Shown piece by piece: positions 1 through 10,300 of a DNA stretch of 45,169 bases. The number at the start of each line of letters is the position of its first letter. The first letter of the stretch is position 1. The notes below the pieces were generated by a model that saw only the letters and a program-made list of their open reading frames with translations, had not been told where the DNA came from and ran no database searches. The position numbers and the translations under genes were made by a program. The stretch covers positions 1 to 45,169 of the forward strand of contig NZ_JABBXF010000093.1 of assembly GCF_013030945.1 (NCBI RefSeq). The letters run 5' to 3'. The stretch is from Streptomyces morookaense (lineage in GTDB: Bacteria > Actinomycetota > Actinomycetes > Streptomycetales > Streptomycetaceae).

Positions 1-1
1 C

Positions 2-2884
2 ACCGTCCTCGGGCTCACCTCCGGGCACTGGTCGGCCGCGCACGGCCGCGCCGCGCGGCGCGGACAGCCCGGCGGCGCCCAGCAGTTGCGGCTGCAGTGG
101 CTGACGGCCGTCGAAGTGCGCGGCATCCGCCCCTTCCTGGACCACCAGCGCATGGTCACCGGCTCCACCCGCGGCCGCACCGCACGCCCCGACCGCGCCA
201 CGGGCGTCACCGGCCGCGGCCCCGCGCTGCGCGGCGTCGACCGCAGCGCGGCGGCCCAGCGGCGCAACCTCCTGGGCCGGTCCTTCGACCATCTGCCCGA
301 GGCCGTCGGACCGTTCGCAGGCCGCCTCAAGGAACTCAACAGCATCGGCCAGTGGGTGCAGCAGTCCCGGGCCAACACCGAGACCAGGCCCACGGTCGTC
401 GTGCTCTACGGCATGCCCGGCTCCGGCCGCTCCACGCTCGCCCTCCGGGCCGCCCACCACCTGCGCGACCAGTTCCGCGGCGTCGGCGTGGCGGACCTGC
501 GCGGCGAGAGCCCCGGCGAACAGCCGCTGCCCGCCCGCGACGCGCTGATGCAGCTGCTGAACCAGCTCGGCGCCCCCCGTGAACAACTCCTCTTCCGGGA
601 ACGCTCCTCGCAGGAACAGCACCTCCAGCGCCTGACCGAGCTGTACGAGCAGCACCTCGCGGGCCTGCCCGCGGTGATCGTGCTCGACGACGCCTCCGAC
701 GCCGAGCAGGTGCGCCGGCTGATCCCGCAGCGCTCCGAGAGCCTGGTCCTGATCACCGCCCGCACCCCGCTGTCCCTGCCCGAGGACACCATCGCCTGGA
801 CGTACGAACTGCCGCTCGGACCCCTGGACGCGGCCGGCACCGGGGAACTGCTGCGCGCCGTCGCCGAGGAGCCCCCGCAGAGCCCGTTCGAGGCGGACGC
901 ACTGGACAGGGTGCGGGAGCTGTGCGGCGGCCTGCCGCTGGCGCTGCGGGTGGCGGGCTCCGCGCTGGGCCCGCGCACCCTGCACGTCCTCGGCGCCGAA
1001 CTGGCCGCCTCCGGGCGGCAGGACCCGGTCGAGCGCGCCCTGTGGCTGCGCTACCTGGACCAGGGCGACGGATCCCGCGGGCTGCTGCGCCGGCTGGCCC
1101 TGGCCGGGAGGGCCTCGCTGGGCCCGGCGGCCGCGGCCGCCCTGCTCGGCGAGGACGAGCAGGAAGCCGCGCACGGGCTGGCCGCCCTGGCCCGCGCCGG
1201 ACTGATCGAGCCCGTCCGCGCCAACCGCTACCGGATGCACGACCTCGTGCGCACCTTCGCCCAGGCCCGGCTGGACGAGGAGGACACGCCCGCCGAGCGC
1301 GCCGCCGCACAGGAACGGCTGTTCCGCAGCTACGCCGAACTGGCCGACTCGGTCATCCGCATGGTGGACGGCAAGACCTCCACCCGCGCCGACATGTTCG
1401 CCCGCGGACCCGGCGGCGTCCACGGCTTCACCTCGCTGGACGCGGCGCTGCGCTGGCTCGACGAGGAGTCCGGCTTCATCACGGCGGCCCTGCGGCACGC
1501 GGAGGGCGTGGAGCAGGCCGTGGTGCTCCACCTGCTCGGCGCGCTGTGCGACTACTGCCTGCTCCGCGGCGACCTCCACCGCCTCGGCGAACTGAGCGAG
1601 CTGACCCAGGCCATGGACCGGGGCCTGCTGATGCGCTCGGTGCAGTGGCGCACCGGTGTCGCCGCCCGTCAGCTCGGCGAGCTGGACAAGTCCCGCGCGA
1701 CCCTGACCTCGGTGGTCGACCTGTACCTCGAGGCCCAGAACCAGGCCGGGGCCGCCCGGGCCCTGCGCGACCTCGGCGTCACCCTGCACCACCAGGGCCA
1801 GTTGCGCGAGGCGGGCGAGAAGCTGTGCGAGGCGCTGGAACTGCAGGCGTCCCCCGAGCTGAGCGGTGACCGGGCCTGGACGCTGCACGCGCTGGCGGCC
1901 GTCGAGCGGGACCGCGGACGGCTCGCAGAGGCGGCGAAGATGCTGGCCGACTCTCTGGAGCTGCACCGCGACAGCGAGAGCGTGCACGGCCAGGCGTGGG
2001 CGCACTTCCAGCTCGGCCAGGTGCAGTTGTGCCGCGGCCGTACCGAGCCGGGGCGGGAGGAACTGGGCCGGGCGCTGGAGCTCTACCGCCGCACCCAGGA
2101 CGCCCGCGGCGAGGCCTGGGCCCTCACCCAGCTCGCCCGCACCGCCCTGCTGGAGGGGGACGCCGCGTCCGCCGCCGAGCAGTTCCGGCAGGCCGCGGCC
2201 CGGCACCGGCGGAACGAGGACGCCCGCGGCGAGGCCTGGACGCTGTACTACCTGGGCCAGGCCCTGGAGGAGCTCGGCGACCTGGCCTCCGCGGTGCGCG
2301 AACTGGAGCGCGCCCGCGTCATGTTCAACCGGATGCGGGACCAGTACGGGCTGGCCTGCACCCGGCACCACTCCGGCCGCGTCACCCGCGACCAGCGGGC
2401 GGCCCAGACGGGCTCGCTGCGCAACAGCGGCTTCGCGCGGCAGCTGCTGCAGGAGGCCCGCTCGGACTTCCAGCGCGCGGGCGTCCCGCACGGCGAGGCC
2501 TGGTCCTGCGTGGAGCTCGCCGTCGTCGACGCGGGCAACGACCGCACCGGCCCGGCACTCGAACTGGCCGACGAGGCCGCCCGGTTGTTCGACGGCTACG
2601 GCGACCGGCGGGGCGCGGCCTGGGCCCGCTTCCTGCGCTGCACGCTCCTCCCCTTCGCCTCGCCGGGCGGCACGGTGGTGGGGGCGGCGGTGGCCGAGGA
2701 GGAACTGGCGCAGCTGCGCCGGGAGTCGGAGGCCGCGGACTGGCCGGCCGACCCCGCGCTGAGCGAGGCGGCGGGGGCGTACGCGCTGGTGCTGCAGCAG
2801 GGCGTCGAGCCCGAACGCGGCTGGCAGGCCTGGCAGCTGGGCATGGTGCCGCGACGGCGGGCGCGCGATGTGATGGGAGTGTAG
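2..2884 (+). CDS. NB-ARC / tetratricopeptide-repeat regulator, 5' end outside window
   Basis: The frame is open from base 2, so the gene begins upstream; the TTG at 86 is only the first start-like codon and is probably internal. Numbering from that codon, a Walker A loop GMPGSGRST lies at about residues 109-117, followed by a Walker B strand (AVIVLDDAS), a GLPLAL motif and an MHDLVR motif. Together these are the ordered landmarks of an NB-ARC (STAND) ATPase. The C-terminal half is a series of helical repeats carrying a recurring (R/H)GEAW or HGQAW signature, typical of the TPR region of AfsR-like actinomycete regulators. STAND proteins of this type usually act as ATP-switched regulators or scaffolds. 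Whether the missing N-terminus carries a SARP DNA-binding domain cannot be seen. The next gene, htpG, is 77 bp downstream on the same strand. Confidence 0.85.
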   Translation, partial: TVLGLTSGHWSAAHGRAARRGQPGGAQQLRLQWLTAVEVRGIRPFLDHQRMVTGSTRGRTARPDRATGVTGRGPALRGVDRSAAAQRRNLLGRSFDHLPEAVGPFAGRLKELNSIGQWVQQSRANTETRPTVVVLYGMPGSGRSTLALRAAHHLRDQFRGVGVADLRGESPGEQPLPARDALMQLLNQLGAPREQLLFRERSSQEQHLQRLTELYEQHLAGLPAVIVLDDASDAEQVRRLIPQRSESLVLITARTPLSLPEDTIAWTYELPLGPLDAAGTGELLRAVAEEPPQSPFEADALDRVRELCGGLPLALRVAGSALGPRTLHVLGAELAASGRQDPVERALWLRYLDQGDGSRGLLRRLALAGRASLGPAAAAALLGEDEQEAAHGLAALARAGLIEPVRANRYRMHDLVRTFAQARLDEEDTPAERAAAQERLFRSYAELADSVIRMVDGKTSTRADMFARGPGGVHGFTSLDAALRWLDEESGFITAALRHAEGVEQAVVLHLLGALCDYCLLRGDLHRLGELSELTQAMDRGLLMRSVQWRTGVAARQLGELDKSRATLTSVVDLYLEAQNQAGAARALRDLGVTLHHQGQLREAGEKLCEALELQASPELSGDRAWTLHALAAVERDRGRLAEAAKMLADSLELHRDSESVHGQAWAHFQLGQVQLCRGRTEPGREELGRALELYRRTQDARGEAWALTQLARTALLEGDAASAAEQFRQAAARHRRNEDARGEAWTLYYLGQALEELGDLASAVRELERARVMFNRMRDQYGLACTRHHSGRVTRDQRAAQTGSLRNSGFARQLLQEARSDFQRAGVPHGEAWSCVELAVVDAGNDRTGPALELADEAARLFDGYGDRRGAAWARFLRCTLLPFASPGGTVVGAAVAEEELAQLRRESEAADWPADPALSEAAGAYALVLQQGVEPERGWQAWQLGMVPRRRARDVMGV

Positions 2885-2961
2885 GCGGCCACCGCCCTGA
2901 CGTGGTGCTTTACAGTGGCTCCGATCAGCTTCGGCGATAGACCTGTGAGGTATTCACGCAT

Positions 2962-4899
2962 ATGTCGACCGCAACGTTTGAGTTCCAGGTAGAGGCACGT
3001 CAGCTGCTGCAGCTGATGATCCACTCGGTCTACTCGAACAAGGATGTCTTCCTGCGGGAGCTCGTCTCCAACGCCTCCGACGCGCTGGACAAGCTGCGTC
3101 TGGAGAAACTGCGGGACGACGCACTCGACGCCGACGTGTCCGACCTGCACATCGAGATCGACGTCGACAAGGACGCCCGCACCCTCACCGTGCGGGACAA
3201 CGGCATCGGCATGTCGTACGACGAGGTCGGGCAACTCATCGGCACCATCGCCAACTCGGGCACCGCGACATTCCTCAAGGAACTGCAGGAGGCCAAGGAC
3301 GCGGCCGGGGCGGAGGGCCTCATCGGCCAGTTCGGCGTCGGGTTCTACGCCGGCTTCATGGTGGCGGACGAGGTCACCCTGGTGACCCGGCGCGCCGGCG
3401 AGAGCCGGGGCACCCGCTGGACGTCGCGCGGCGAGGGCACGTACACGCTGGAGCCGGTCGACGACGCGCCGCAGGGCACCTCCGTCACGCTCCACCTCAA
3501 GCCGGCCGACCCCGCGAACCAGCTCCACGACTACACCTCCCCGTGGAAGATCAGGGAGATCATCAAGCGCTACTCGGACTTCATCACCTGGCCCATCCGG
3601 ATGGTGCCCGAGGGGGCCGCCGCGGCGGACGGCACGGGCGACGAGGAGGTGCCGCCCGCACCCGAGACGCTCAACTCGACGAAGGCGCTGTGGGCACGCC
3701 CGCGCGACGAGGTGTCCGAGGACGAGTACCACGAGCTGTACAAGCACATCGGCCACGACTGGCGCGACCCGCTGGAGACGATCCGGCTCCAGGCGGAAGG
3801 CACCTTCGAGTACCAGGCCCTGCTGTTCCTCCCCGCCCACGCCCCGCACGACCTGTTCACCCGGGACGTCAAGCGCGGCGTGCAGCTGTACGTCAAGCGC
3901 GTGTTCATCATGGACGACTGCGAGGCGCTGCTGCCGCCGTACCTCCGCTTCGTCAAGGGCGTCGTCGACGCGGCCGACCTCTCGCTCAACGTGTCCCGCG
4001 AAATCCTTCAGCAGGACCGCCACATCGAGATGATGCGGCGACGCCTGACGAAGAAGGTCCTGTCCACGGTCAAGGACATGATGGCCAAGGACCAGGACCG
4101 CTACGCCACGTTCTGGCGGGAGTTCGGCGCCGTCCTGAAGGAGGGACTGGTCACCGACACGGAGAACAGCGACGCCCTCCTCGCCATCGCGTCGTTCGCG
4201 AGCACGCACCACGACACCGAGCCGACCACGCTCAAGCAGTACGTGGAGCGGATGAAGGACGGGCAGGAGGACATCTACTACCTGACCGGCGAATCCCGGC
4301 AGAGCATCGAGAACTCCCCGCACATGGAGGCGTTCCGGGACCGCGGCATCGAGGTGCTGCTGCTCACCGACGCCGTCGACGAGGTGTGGGTCGACGCGGT
4401 CGGGGAGTACGAGGGCAAGAAGCTGCGGTCCGTCGCCAAGGGCCGCATCGACCTCGACGCCGGGGACGACGGCACCGACGACGCCGAGAAGGAGAAGAAG
4501 GAGAAGAGGGAGAAGCAGACCGAGGAATTCGCCGGGCTGCTCGGCTGGATGACGGAGCAACTGGACGAGGACATCAAGGAAGTGCGCCTGTCCTCCCGCC
4601 TCACCGCCTCCCCGGCCTGCATCGTCTCCGACGCGAACGACCTGACTCCGGCCCTGGAGAACATGTACCGCGCGATGGGCCAGGAGGTGCCGCGCGCCAA
4701 GCGGATCCTGGAACTCAACCCGGACCACCAGCTGGTGAAGGGCCTCCACCAGGCCTACCGGGAACGCGAGGACCACACGGAGCTCGCCGGGACGGCCGAG
4801 CTCCTGCACGGCCTGGCAGTACTCGCCGAGGGCGGCCGGCCGAAGGACCCGGCCCGCTTCGTGAAGCTGATGGCGGACCGTCTGGAACGTGCGCTGTAA
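2962..4899 (+). CDS. htpG: Hsp90 family molecular chaperone HtpG
   Basis: This 645-aa protein is full length for bacterial Hsp90 and acts as a cytosolic ATP-dependent chaperone dimer. The N-terminal GHKL ATPase is intact: [17 protein letters not shown] with E33, N37 and D40, then DNGIGM, IANSGT and [15 protein letters not shown]. The middle domain includes the conserved segment [12 protein letters not shown], which carries the catalytic-loop arginine. A charged Lys/Glu-rich insert (about residues 510-525, DNA 4490-4520) joins the middle domain to the C-terminal dimerisation domain. The ATG at 2962 is preceded by a GTGAGG-like ribosome-binding site and starts the usual N-terminal sequence. A perfect hairpin follows the stop, so the gene is probably a single transcription unit. 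Confidence 0.98.
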
Positions 4900-4913
4900 T
4901 CCGGCTTCCCGGT

Positions 4914-4949
4914 GCGGTGCGGGGGTGCCGAATGGCACCCCCGCACCGC
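4914..4949 (+). terminator. Perfect-hairpin terminator of htpG
   Basis: A 16-bp perfect inverted repeat (4914-4929 pairing with 4934-4949) closes a GAAT loop 14 bases after the htpG stop. It is very GC-rich and has no following U-tract, the usual form of intrinsic terminators in Streptomyces. It separates htpG from the MmpL gene. Confidence 0.85.
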
Positions 4950-5064
4950 GTCGAGGGCGAGTCTGCCGCGCCACGTGCGGATCACCCCGTTGCCGCCCGG
5001 GCACCGGCCGGTCCACTCGTTTCGCGGACTCAGCCGACGGGGGCGGGTGGCCGAAGTAAGGGGC

Positions 5065-7311
5065 ATGACCACCGAGACAGCCCCGCCGCAGCCCGACGAC
5101 ACCGTATCCGCGAGCGGCGGCGAAGACGGTCCGCCGCGGGCGCCGTTCGCCGTGCGGCGCCGGCATCTGGTGGCGGGGCTCGCCGTGGTGGTGGCGGTGC
5201 TGGCCGGGTGGGCCGGGCACGACGTTGCCGGCCGGGTGTCCTCCGGCGGGATGGTGCCCCCGCAGGCGGAGTCGCTGCACGCCGAGCAGATCCTCGGCAG
5301 GGACTTCGGGGCCGACACACCGGACTTCGTGCTGCTGGCCCGTGCCGGGGGCCGGCACGGCGCGACGGTGGACAGCAAGGAGGCCGCAGCGGCCGGGCGG
5401 GCGCTGGAGCGGCGCCTGGCGGCCGAGCGGGACGTCGTACGGGTCCGCTCGTACTGGACGGCGGGACGCCCGAAGGCGCTGCGGTCGGCGGGCCGGCACA
5501 GTGCGCTGCTGCTGGCCTGGTTCCGCGGCAACGACCTGGCCACCGGGAAGGTCGCAGAACGGGTGATGCCACGGGTGACGGGGCACAGGGGCCCGCTGCA
5601 GGTGGCCGCCGGGGGCGACGCGGCCGTACGGGCGGAGGTGGCACGGCAGGCGTCGCACGACGCGAACCTGAGCGAGCTGGTGGCACTTCCGGTGACGGCC
5701 ACGCTGCTGCTCCTGGTCTTCGGCTCGCCCGCGGCCGCCGTGCTGCCGGTGTTCGTGGGAATCTTCGCGGCGCTCGGCACGACGGCGGTGCTGCGTCGGC
5801 TCGCCGACGTCTCGGAGGTGTCGGCGTACGCACTCAACATCAGCACGGCCCTGGCCTTCGGACTGGCCATCGACTACTGCCTGTTCCTCATCAGCCGCTA
5901 CCGCGAGGAGCGCCGGGGCGGGGCGGCCCTTGCACCCGCGCTGCACACGACGCTGCGCACGGCGGGCCGGGCGGTGGCGGTCTCGGCGGCCACGGTGGCG
6001 GGCGGCATGGCCGCCCTCCTGGTCTTCCCGCACCCCGTGCTGCGGTCGATCGGCTGCGGGGGCATGGCGGTGACGCTGATGGCGGCGCTGGGCAGCCTGG
6101 TGGTCCTGCCCGCCGTGCTGGCCCTGCTGGGCGACCGCCTGGAGCGCTTCGACGTCTTCGCCCGGTGGCGGCGGCACGGCGGCGACGGGCCGGACGGCCG
6201 GCCGGCCATGGGCCGTTGGGGCCGGATCGCGCGGGCGATGATGCGCAGACCGCTGCTCGGCGGCATCCCGGTCGCCTGTCTGCTGGTGCTGCTGGCGATG
6301 CCCTTCACACAGGCGCGCTTCGGGCTCTTCGACGACCGGGTGCTGCCGGAGCACACGGCCGCCGGCGAGGTGGGGACGGCGTTGCGCCGCGACTTCGCGA
6401 CGAGCGGGATCGGGGCGACGACGGTCGTGCTGCCGTCGTTCGACCCGCGGGCCCGGCGGGCGGAGCTGGACGGCTACGCCCGCCGGATTTCGGGCGTGCG
6501 GGGGGTGGTGCAGGTGGACGGCCCGACGGGGACGTACCGGGGCGGCAGGCGCAGTGCGAAGCCCACGCGGGCCTCCAAACAGTTCGCGTCCCCGCACGGG
6601 GTGTTCCTGTCGGTGGCGGGCCGCGGGGAGCCCGCGGATCCGGCGAACGCCGAGCGGGTCCGCCGGATCCGGGCCCTGCCGGCGCCGGCCCGCGCCTGGG
6701 TGGGCGGCATGGGGGCGCGGGTGGTGGACGCCCAGCGGCCGGTGCAGGACCGGCTGCCGCTGGCGCTCGCCCTGATCGCGGCAGGGATGTTCGCGCTGGT
6801 GCTGGCGCTCACCCGGTACCCGGTGCTGGCCCTCAAGGCGCTCGTGCTCAACGCGCTCAGCCTGTGCGCGACCTTCGGCGCGCTGGTCTTCGTCTTCCAG
6901 GAGGGGCATCTGCGCCGTCTGGTGGGCGATTTCACGGTCACGGGAAGTACGGACGTGCTGCTGCCGATCGTGGTCTTCTGCATCGCGTTCGGGCTGTCGA
7001 TGGACTACGAGTGCATCCTGCTGTCGCGCATCGTGGAGGAGCATCGCCGCGGGGCGGGCACGGTGCTGTCCGTTGCGCGCGGGGTGGACCGCACGGCCGG
7101 TCTCTTCACATGGTCGGCCCTGATCCTGGCCGTGGTCATGGCCGCGCTGGCGACGTCGGGGCTGGTGTTCCTCAAGGCCGTGGGCGTCGGGCTGGCGCTG
7201 GCGGCGCTGCTGGACGCGACGGTGGTGCGCGGACTGCTCGTCCCGGCGGTCATGCGGCTCGCGGGGCGCGCCAACTGGTGGGCGCCGGCATGGCTGCGGG
7301 GTGGCCGGTGA
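5065..7311 (+). CDS. MmpL/RND-superfamily membrane exporter
   Basis: A 748-aa integral membrane protein of the MmpL family: one N-terminal membrane helix (about residues 33-55), a large extracytoplasmic domain, a five-helix block (DNA about 5690-6130), then the same arrangement repeated (helix near 6260-6310, second external domain, helices 6760-7250). The matching segments AFGLAIDYCLFLISRYREE and AFGLSMDYECILLSRIVEE carry the Asp-Tyr pairs expected in the proton-relay helices. The ATG at 5065 follows a TAAGG motif and was chosen over in-frame upstream codons that lie inside the terminator region. MmpL proteins in mycobacteria export polyketide-derived lipids. This one converges on the lipid-synthase operon with three bases between stop codons, so a transport link is possible but is inference. 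Confidence 0.9.
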   Translation: MTTETAPPQPDDTVSASGGEDGPPRAPFAVRRRHLVAGLAVVVAVLAGWAGHDVAGRVSSGGMVPPQAESLHAEQILGRDFGADTPDFVLLARAGGRHGATVDSKEAAAAGRALERRLAAERDVVRVRSYWTAGRPKALRSAGRHSALLLAWFRGNDLATGKVAERVMPRVTGHRGPLQVAAGGDAAVRAEVARQASHDANLSELVALPVTATLLLLVFGSPAAAVLPVFVGIFAALGTTAVLRRLADVSEVSAYALNISTALAFGLAIDYCLFLISRYREERRGGAALAPALHTTLRTAGRAVAVSAATVAGGMAALLVFPHPVLRSIGCGGMAVTLMAALGSLVVLPAVLALLGDRLERFDVFARWRRHGGDGPDGRPAMGRWGRIARAMMRRPLLGGIPVACLLVLLAMPFTQARFGLFDDRVLPEHTAAGEVGTALRRDFATSGIGATTVVLPSFDPRARRAELDGYARRISGVRGVVQVDGPTGTYRGGRRSAKPTRASKQFASPHGVFLSVAGRGEPADPANAERVRRIRALPAPARAWVGGMGARVVDAQRPVQDRLPLALALIAAGMFALVLALTRYPVLALKALVLNALSLCATFGALVFVFQEGHLRRLVGDFTVTGSTDVLLPIVVFCIAFGLSMDYECILLSRIVEEHRRGAGTVLSVARGVDRTAGLFTWSALILAVVMAALATSGLVFLKAVGVGLALAALLDATVVRGLLVPAVMRLAGRANWWAPAWLRGGR

Positions 7312-7314
7312 CCG

Positions 7315-10300
7315 TCACCCCGGGCCGTCGGCCGTGACGACGCGGACGCCGTCGCCCTCGCGGGTGACGACGATCCCGTAGCGTCGGCCGGTGCCGTTGT
7401 CCGTTCGGGCGCTGCGCAGGTCGGGGGCTGTTTGCACGGTGCAGGGGTGGACGCGGGCGAGCCGCGCGACATGGTCCTTGACGGCGAGGGCGGCCAGATG
7501 GTCGGCGAGGGGGACGTCCGTGGGGAGCCCGTAGAGCGTCTGGACGGTGCCGGGGAGCCAGTCGTGGCGTTCGGCCTCGGCCAGGGTGAGGGTGGTGACG
7601 CCCTGTTCGGTGCGGGAGACGCCGGCGCCGCGCAGGTAGCGGCGGTCACGGGCGAAGGCCAGGCGGTCGGCGAGCGGGATGCGGCCGTGCGGGCCGCCGC
7701 CGAGCAGGATGGCGATGAGGCGGAACGCGGCGAGGACGCGGCCGCCGGCCTGGAGCTGGAAGTCGATGAGGGGGAAGGAGGGGCCGTCGGGGTGGAAGCC
7801 GCGGAAGCGTGCTTCCGCGGTCACGGGGCCGGTGTGCGGCAGCTGCTCGTAGAAGTCGAAGCTCTCCAGCCGCCAGGGGTAGGCGAGGCTGCCGTCGGCC
7901 GCGGCCTCCGGTGCCCAGCGCCACAGCTCGCTGAACGGGGCGATGTGCAGGGCGCCGTCGAGCAGGCCCTGGTGGAGCCGGCCGCGCGGCACGCCGGGAT
8001 GCCCGGCGTCGAGGACGGCGGTGGCGCCGGTGGACCCCGTGCTCAGGGACGTCACGTAGTGGAAGGCGGGGCCGTGGAAGACCGCACCCGTGGCGTACGG
8101 CAGCGGCGTGGGGGCGGCGTCGGTGAGCGGGGGGAACGGGCGGGGGCGCTGCCGGGTGCCGGTGAGGTCGAGCCGGGCGGAGGCGGCGGGCTCGAACTGC
8201 GCGACGGGGTCCGCCCGTCGGCAGCGCAGCAGCGTGAGCTCGGCGCCGCCGGGCACGGTGCGGACCTGCGTCGTGAGCCGCAACGGCCGGTCCACCGTGA
8301 GCCATTGGCGGATCCGCACGTCGCGCAGGGCGAGTCCTTCGGGTCCGTTGCCGGTGGCGTCGCAGGCGGCTGCGGCGAGCCGGTCGACGACCGACATCAT
8401 GGGCAGGACGGGCACGGTGAGGGTCGGGCAGTGGTCCCGCACCCAGGTGTCGGTGTCCGGGTCGACGGTCTCCTCGCGACGGCCCGTACGGACAGGCGGT
8501 CCGCTGTCGGGGACGAGGCGCAGGGCGAGGCCCTGTCCGTGGAGGGCCGGGATGCCGTCGACGGAGACGAGGACATCGGCGTAGAGGGCCGGTTCGGGGC
8601 CGGCGACGACCCCGGCGGTGTGGACCTCGTAGACGAGCGTGCGGTGCGCGGGTGTGGCCTGGCGGCGGCAGCGGGTCACGGCGGTGAGGCCGGGGACGGG
8701 TTCGAAGCGGGCGCCGTCGTGGTCGAGGGTGAGCCCGAGGGCCGCCAGCTGGAAGGCCATGGCCTGGAGGGCGCCGTGCATCATCAGACTGCCGGGCACG
8801 CAGGGGTCGTTGGGGAAGTGCGCGGCGAAGTACCAGGCGTCGGGCCGGATGTCGGCCTCCGCCCGCAGCAGGCCGCGGCCCCAGGCGCCGCCGGCCGGGT
8901 CCCAGCCGGTGACGCGGTCGATCATCAGCAGCCGGCCGGGGTCGATGCGGGGAGTGCGACGGTGGTCGCGGGCCCGCGACCACCCGGGGCCGAAGCAGTC
9001 GTGCGGCCGCCCGTCCGCGAAGGCGCGCACGGCCTCGGCCGGGAAGCCGCGGGGAACGGCGGGGGGCGGGGGCGGCGGGTCGTGGGGCACGTCCGGGGGC
9101 GGCGCGGCGGGAGGCTGCCAGCGGACGCCGTCGGCGGCGGCGAGCTCGGCGTCGGTGAAGAGGCCGGCCTGGGCGTTGCGGACGGTGAACCGGAGCTCGT
9201 CGCCGACACGGCAGTCGGCGTGGAAGACGGTGAGAAGGGCGCCCTGCGGGTGGCGGACGTGGCGCTCGACCCGGATGTCGTGGCGCAGGGTCTCCCCGGC
9301 GCGGGGAAGGCTGCCGTGGAAGGTCACCTCGCAGCCGAGGGCGCGGTAGACGCGGTCGCCGGAGTGCAGCAGGTCCAGGCCCAGCCAGCCGAGCAGCACT
9401 TGGTTGGCCTGGCAGGTCTCGGTGAGGAGGGCTGCCGGCATCCGGCCGTCCGCGCCGAGGAACCAGCTTCCGGGCGGCAGTTCGGTCTCGCTCCGGATCG
9501 TTCCGGTGCCGAGCGAGGCGGGCCGGCCGTCGATGCCGAGGATCCGGTCGAGCAGCAGGAAGGGCGGTGCCGGAGGCCGATTGCGGCGGGCCCGGCCGTC
9601 CAGCGGCCGGAAGGCGGCGCCGAGGACGGCCGAGACGGGGCCGGTCACGAGGCGTTCGAGCTCCGCCCGGCCGAGCACGGGCCCGGGCGGGGCGGGGGCG
9701 ATCGGGCGGGCGGGCACGGTGAGTGCCTGTGGGGGCGCGGCGGCCAGGGCGGCGGTCAGCCGTCGCCTGCCGTGCAGGAAGTGGACGTGGGCGTGCGTAC
9801 GCGCGGCCAGGTGATCCTGATGGAGGGCACGGACCCGGGCGCCGTGGCGCAGGGCTGCCGTCATGGCCGGGTCACCGCCGCCGGCACCGGCCGGCACGAG
9901 GACGGGCGTGGCGCCGTCGAGCACCGGTGGCAGCGCGGGTGCGGGCTCCATGACGCCGGGCGGCGGGCCGGGTTCGGGGAAGCGGAGGGGCGGCACATGG
10001 GCCGGCACGCCGACCCGAGGGCCGTCCGGTCCGGCGTCCGGGGCCGGCGCCTCCGCATCCGCGACGGCCGCGGCGCGCAGCCGCACCCGGTGGACGGGCC
10101 CGGCCAGCACCGGCACGACGACCTCCGCCGTTTCCACATCGGGTGCGGGCTCGGCCCCGGCCACCGGGCGCGGCCGTACGCGGTGGTGCAGGGCGGTGAC
10201 GGCGGTGGCGACGGCGAGCAGCCCGCAGGCGGCGTGCGCGCTGCCGAACATCCCGGTGACGTCGCACACTCCCTCGTCGGCGACGTTGGCGCCGAAGCGC

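Noticed and set aside
4912..5064. Upstream start for the MmpL gene at 4912
   Set aside because: It lies inside the htpG terminator hairpin and would add an Arg-rich non-conserved leader; the ATG at 5065 has a ribosome-binding motif and the normal N-terminus.
2596..7044. Very long reverse-strand open frame (over 1,400 codons) across htpG and the MmpL gene
   Set aside because: It is an antisense shadow produced by GC-rich third positions; its translation is Arg/Pro/His-rich with no domain, while the forward strand encodes clear htpG and MmpL proteins.
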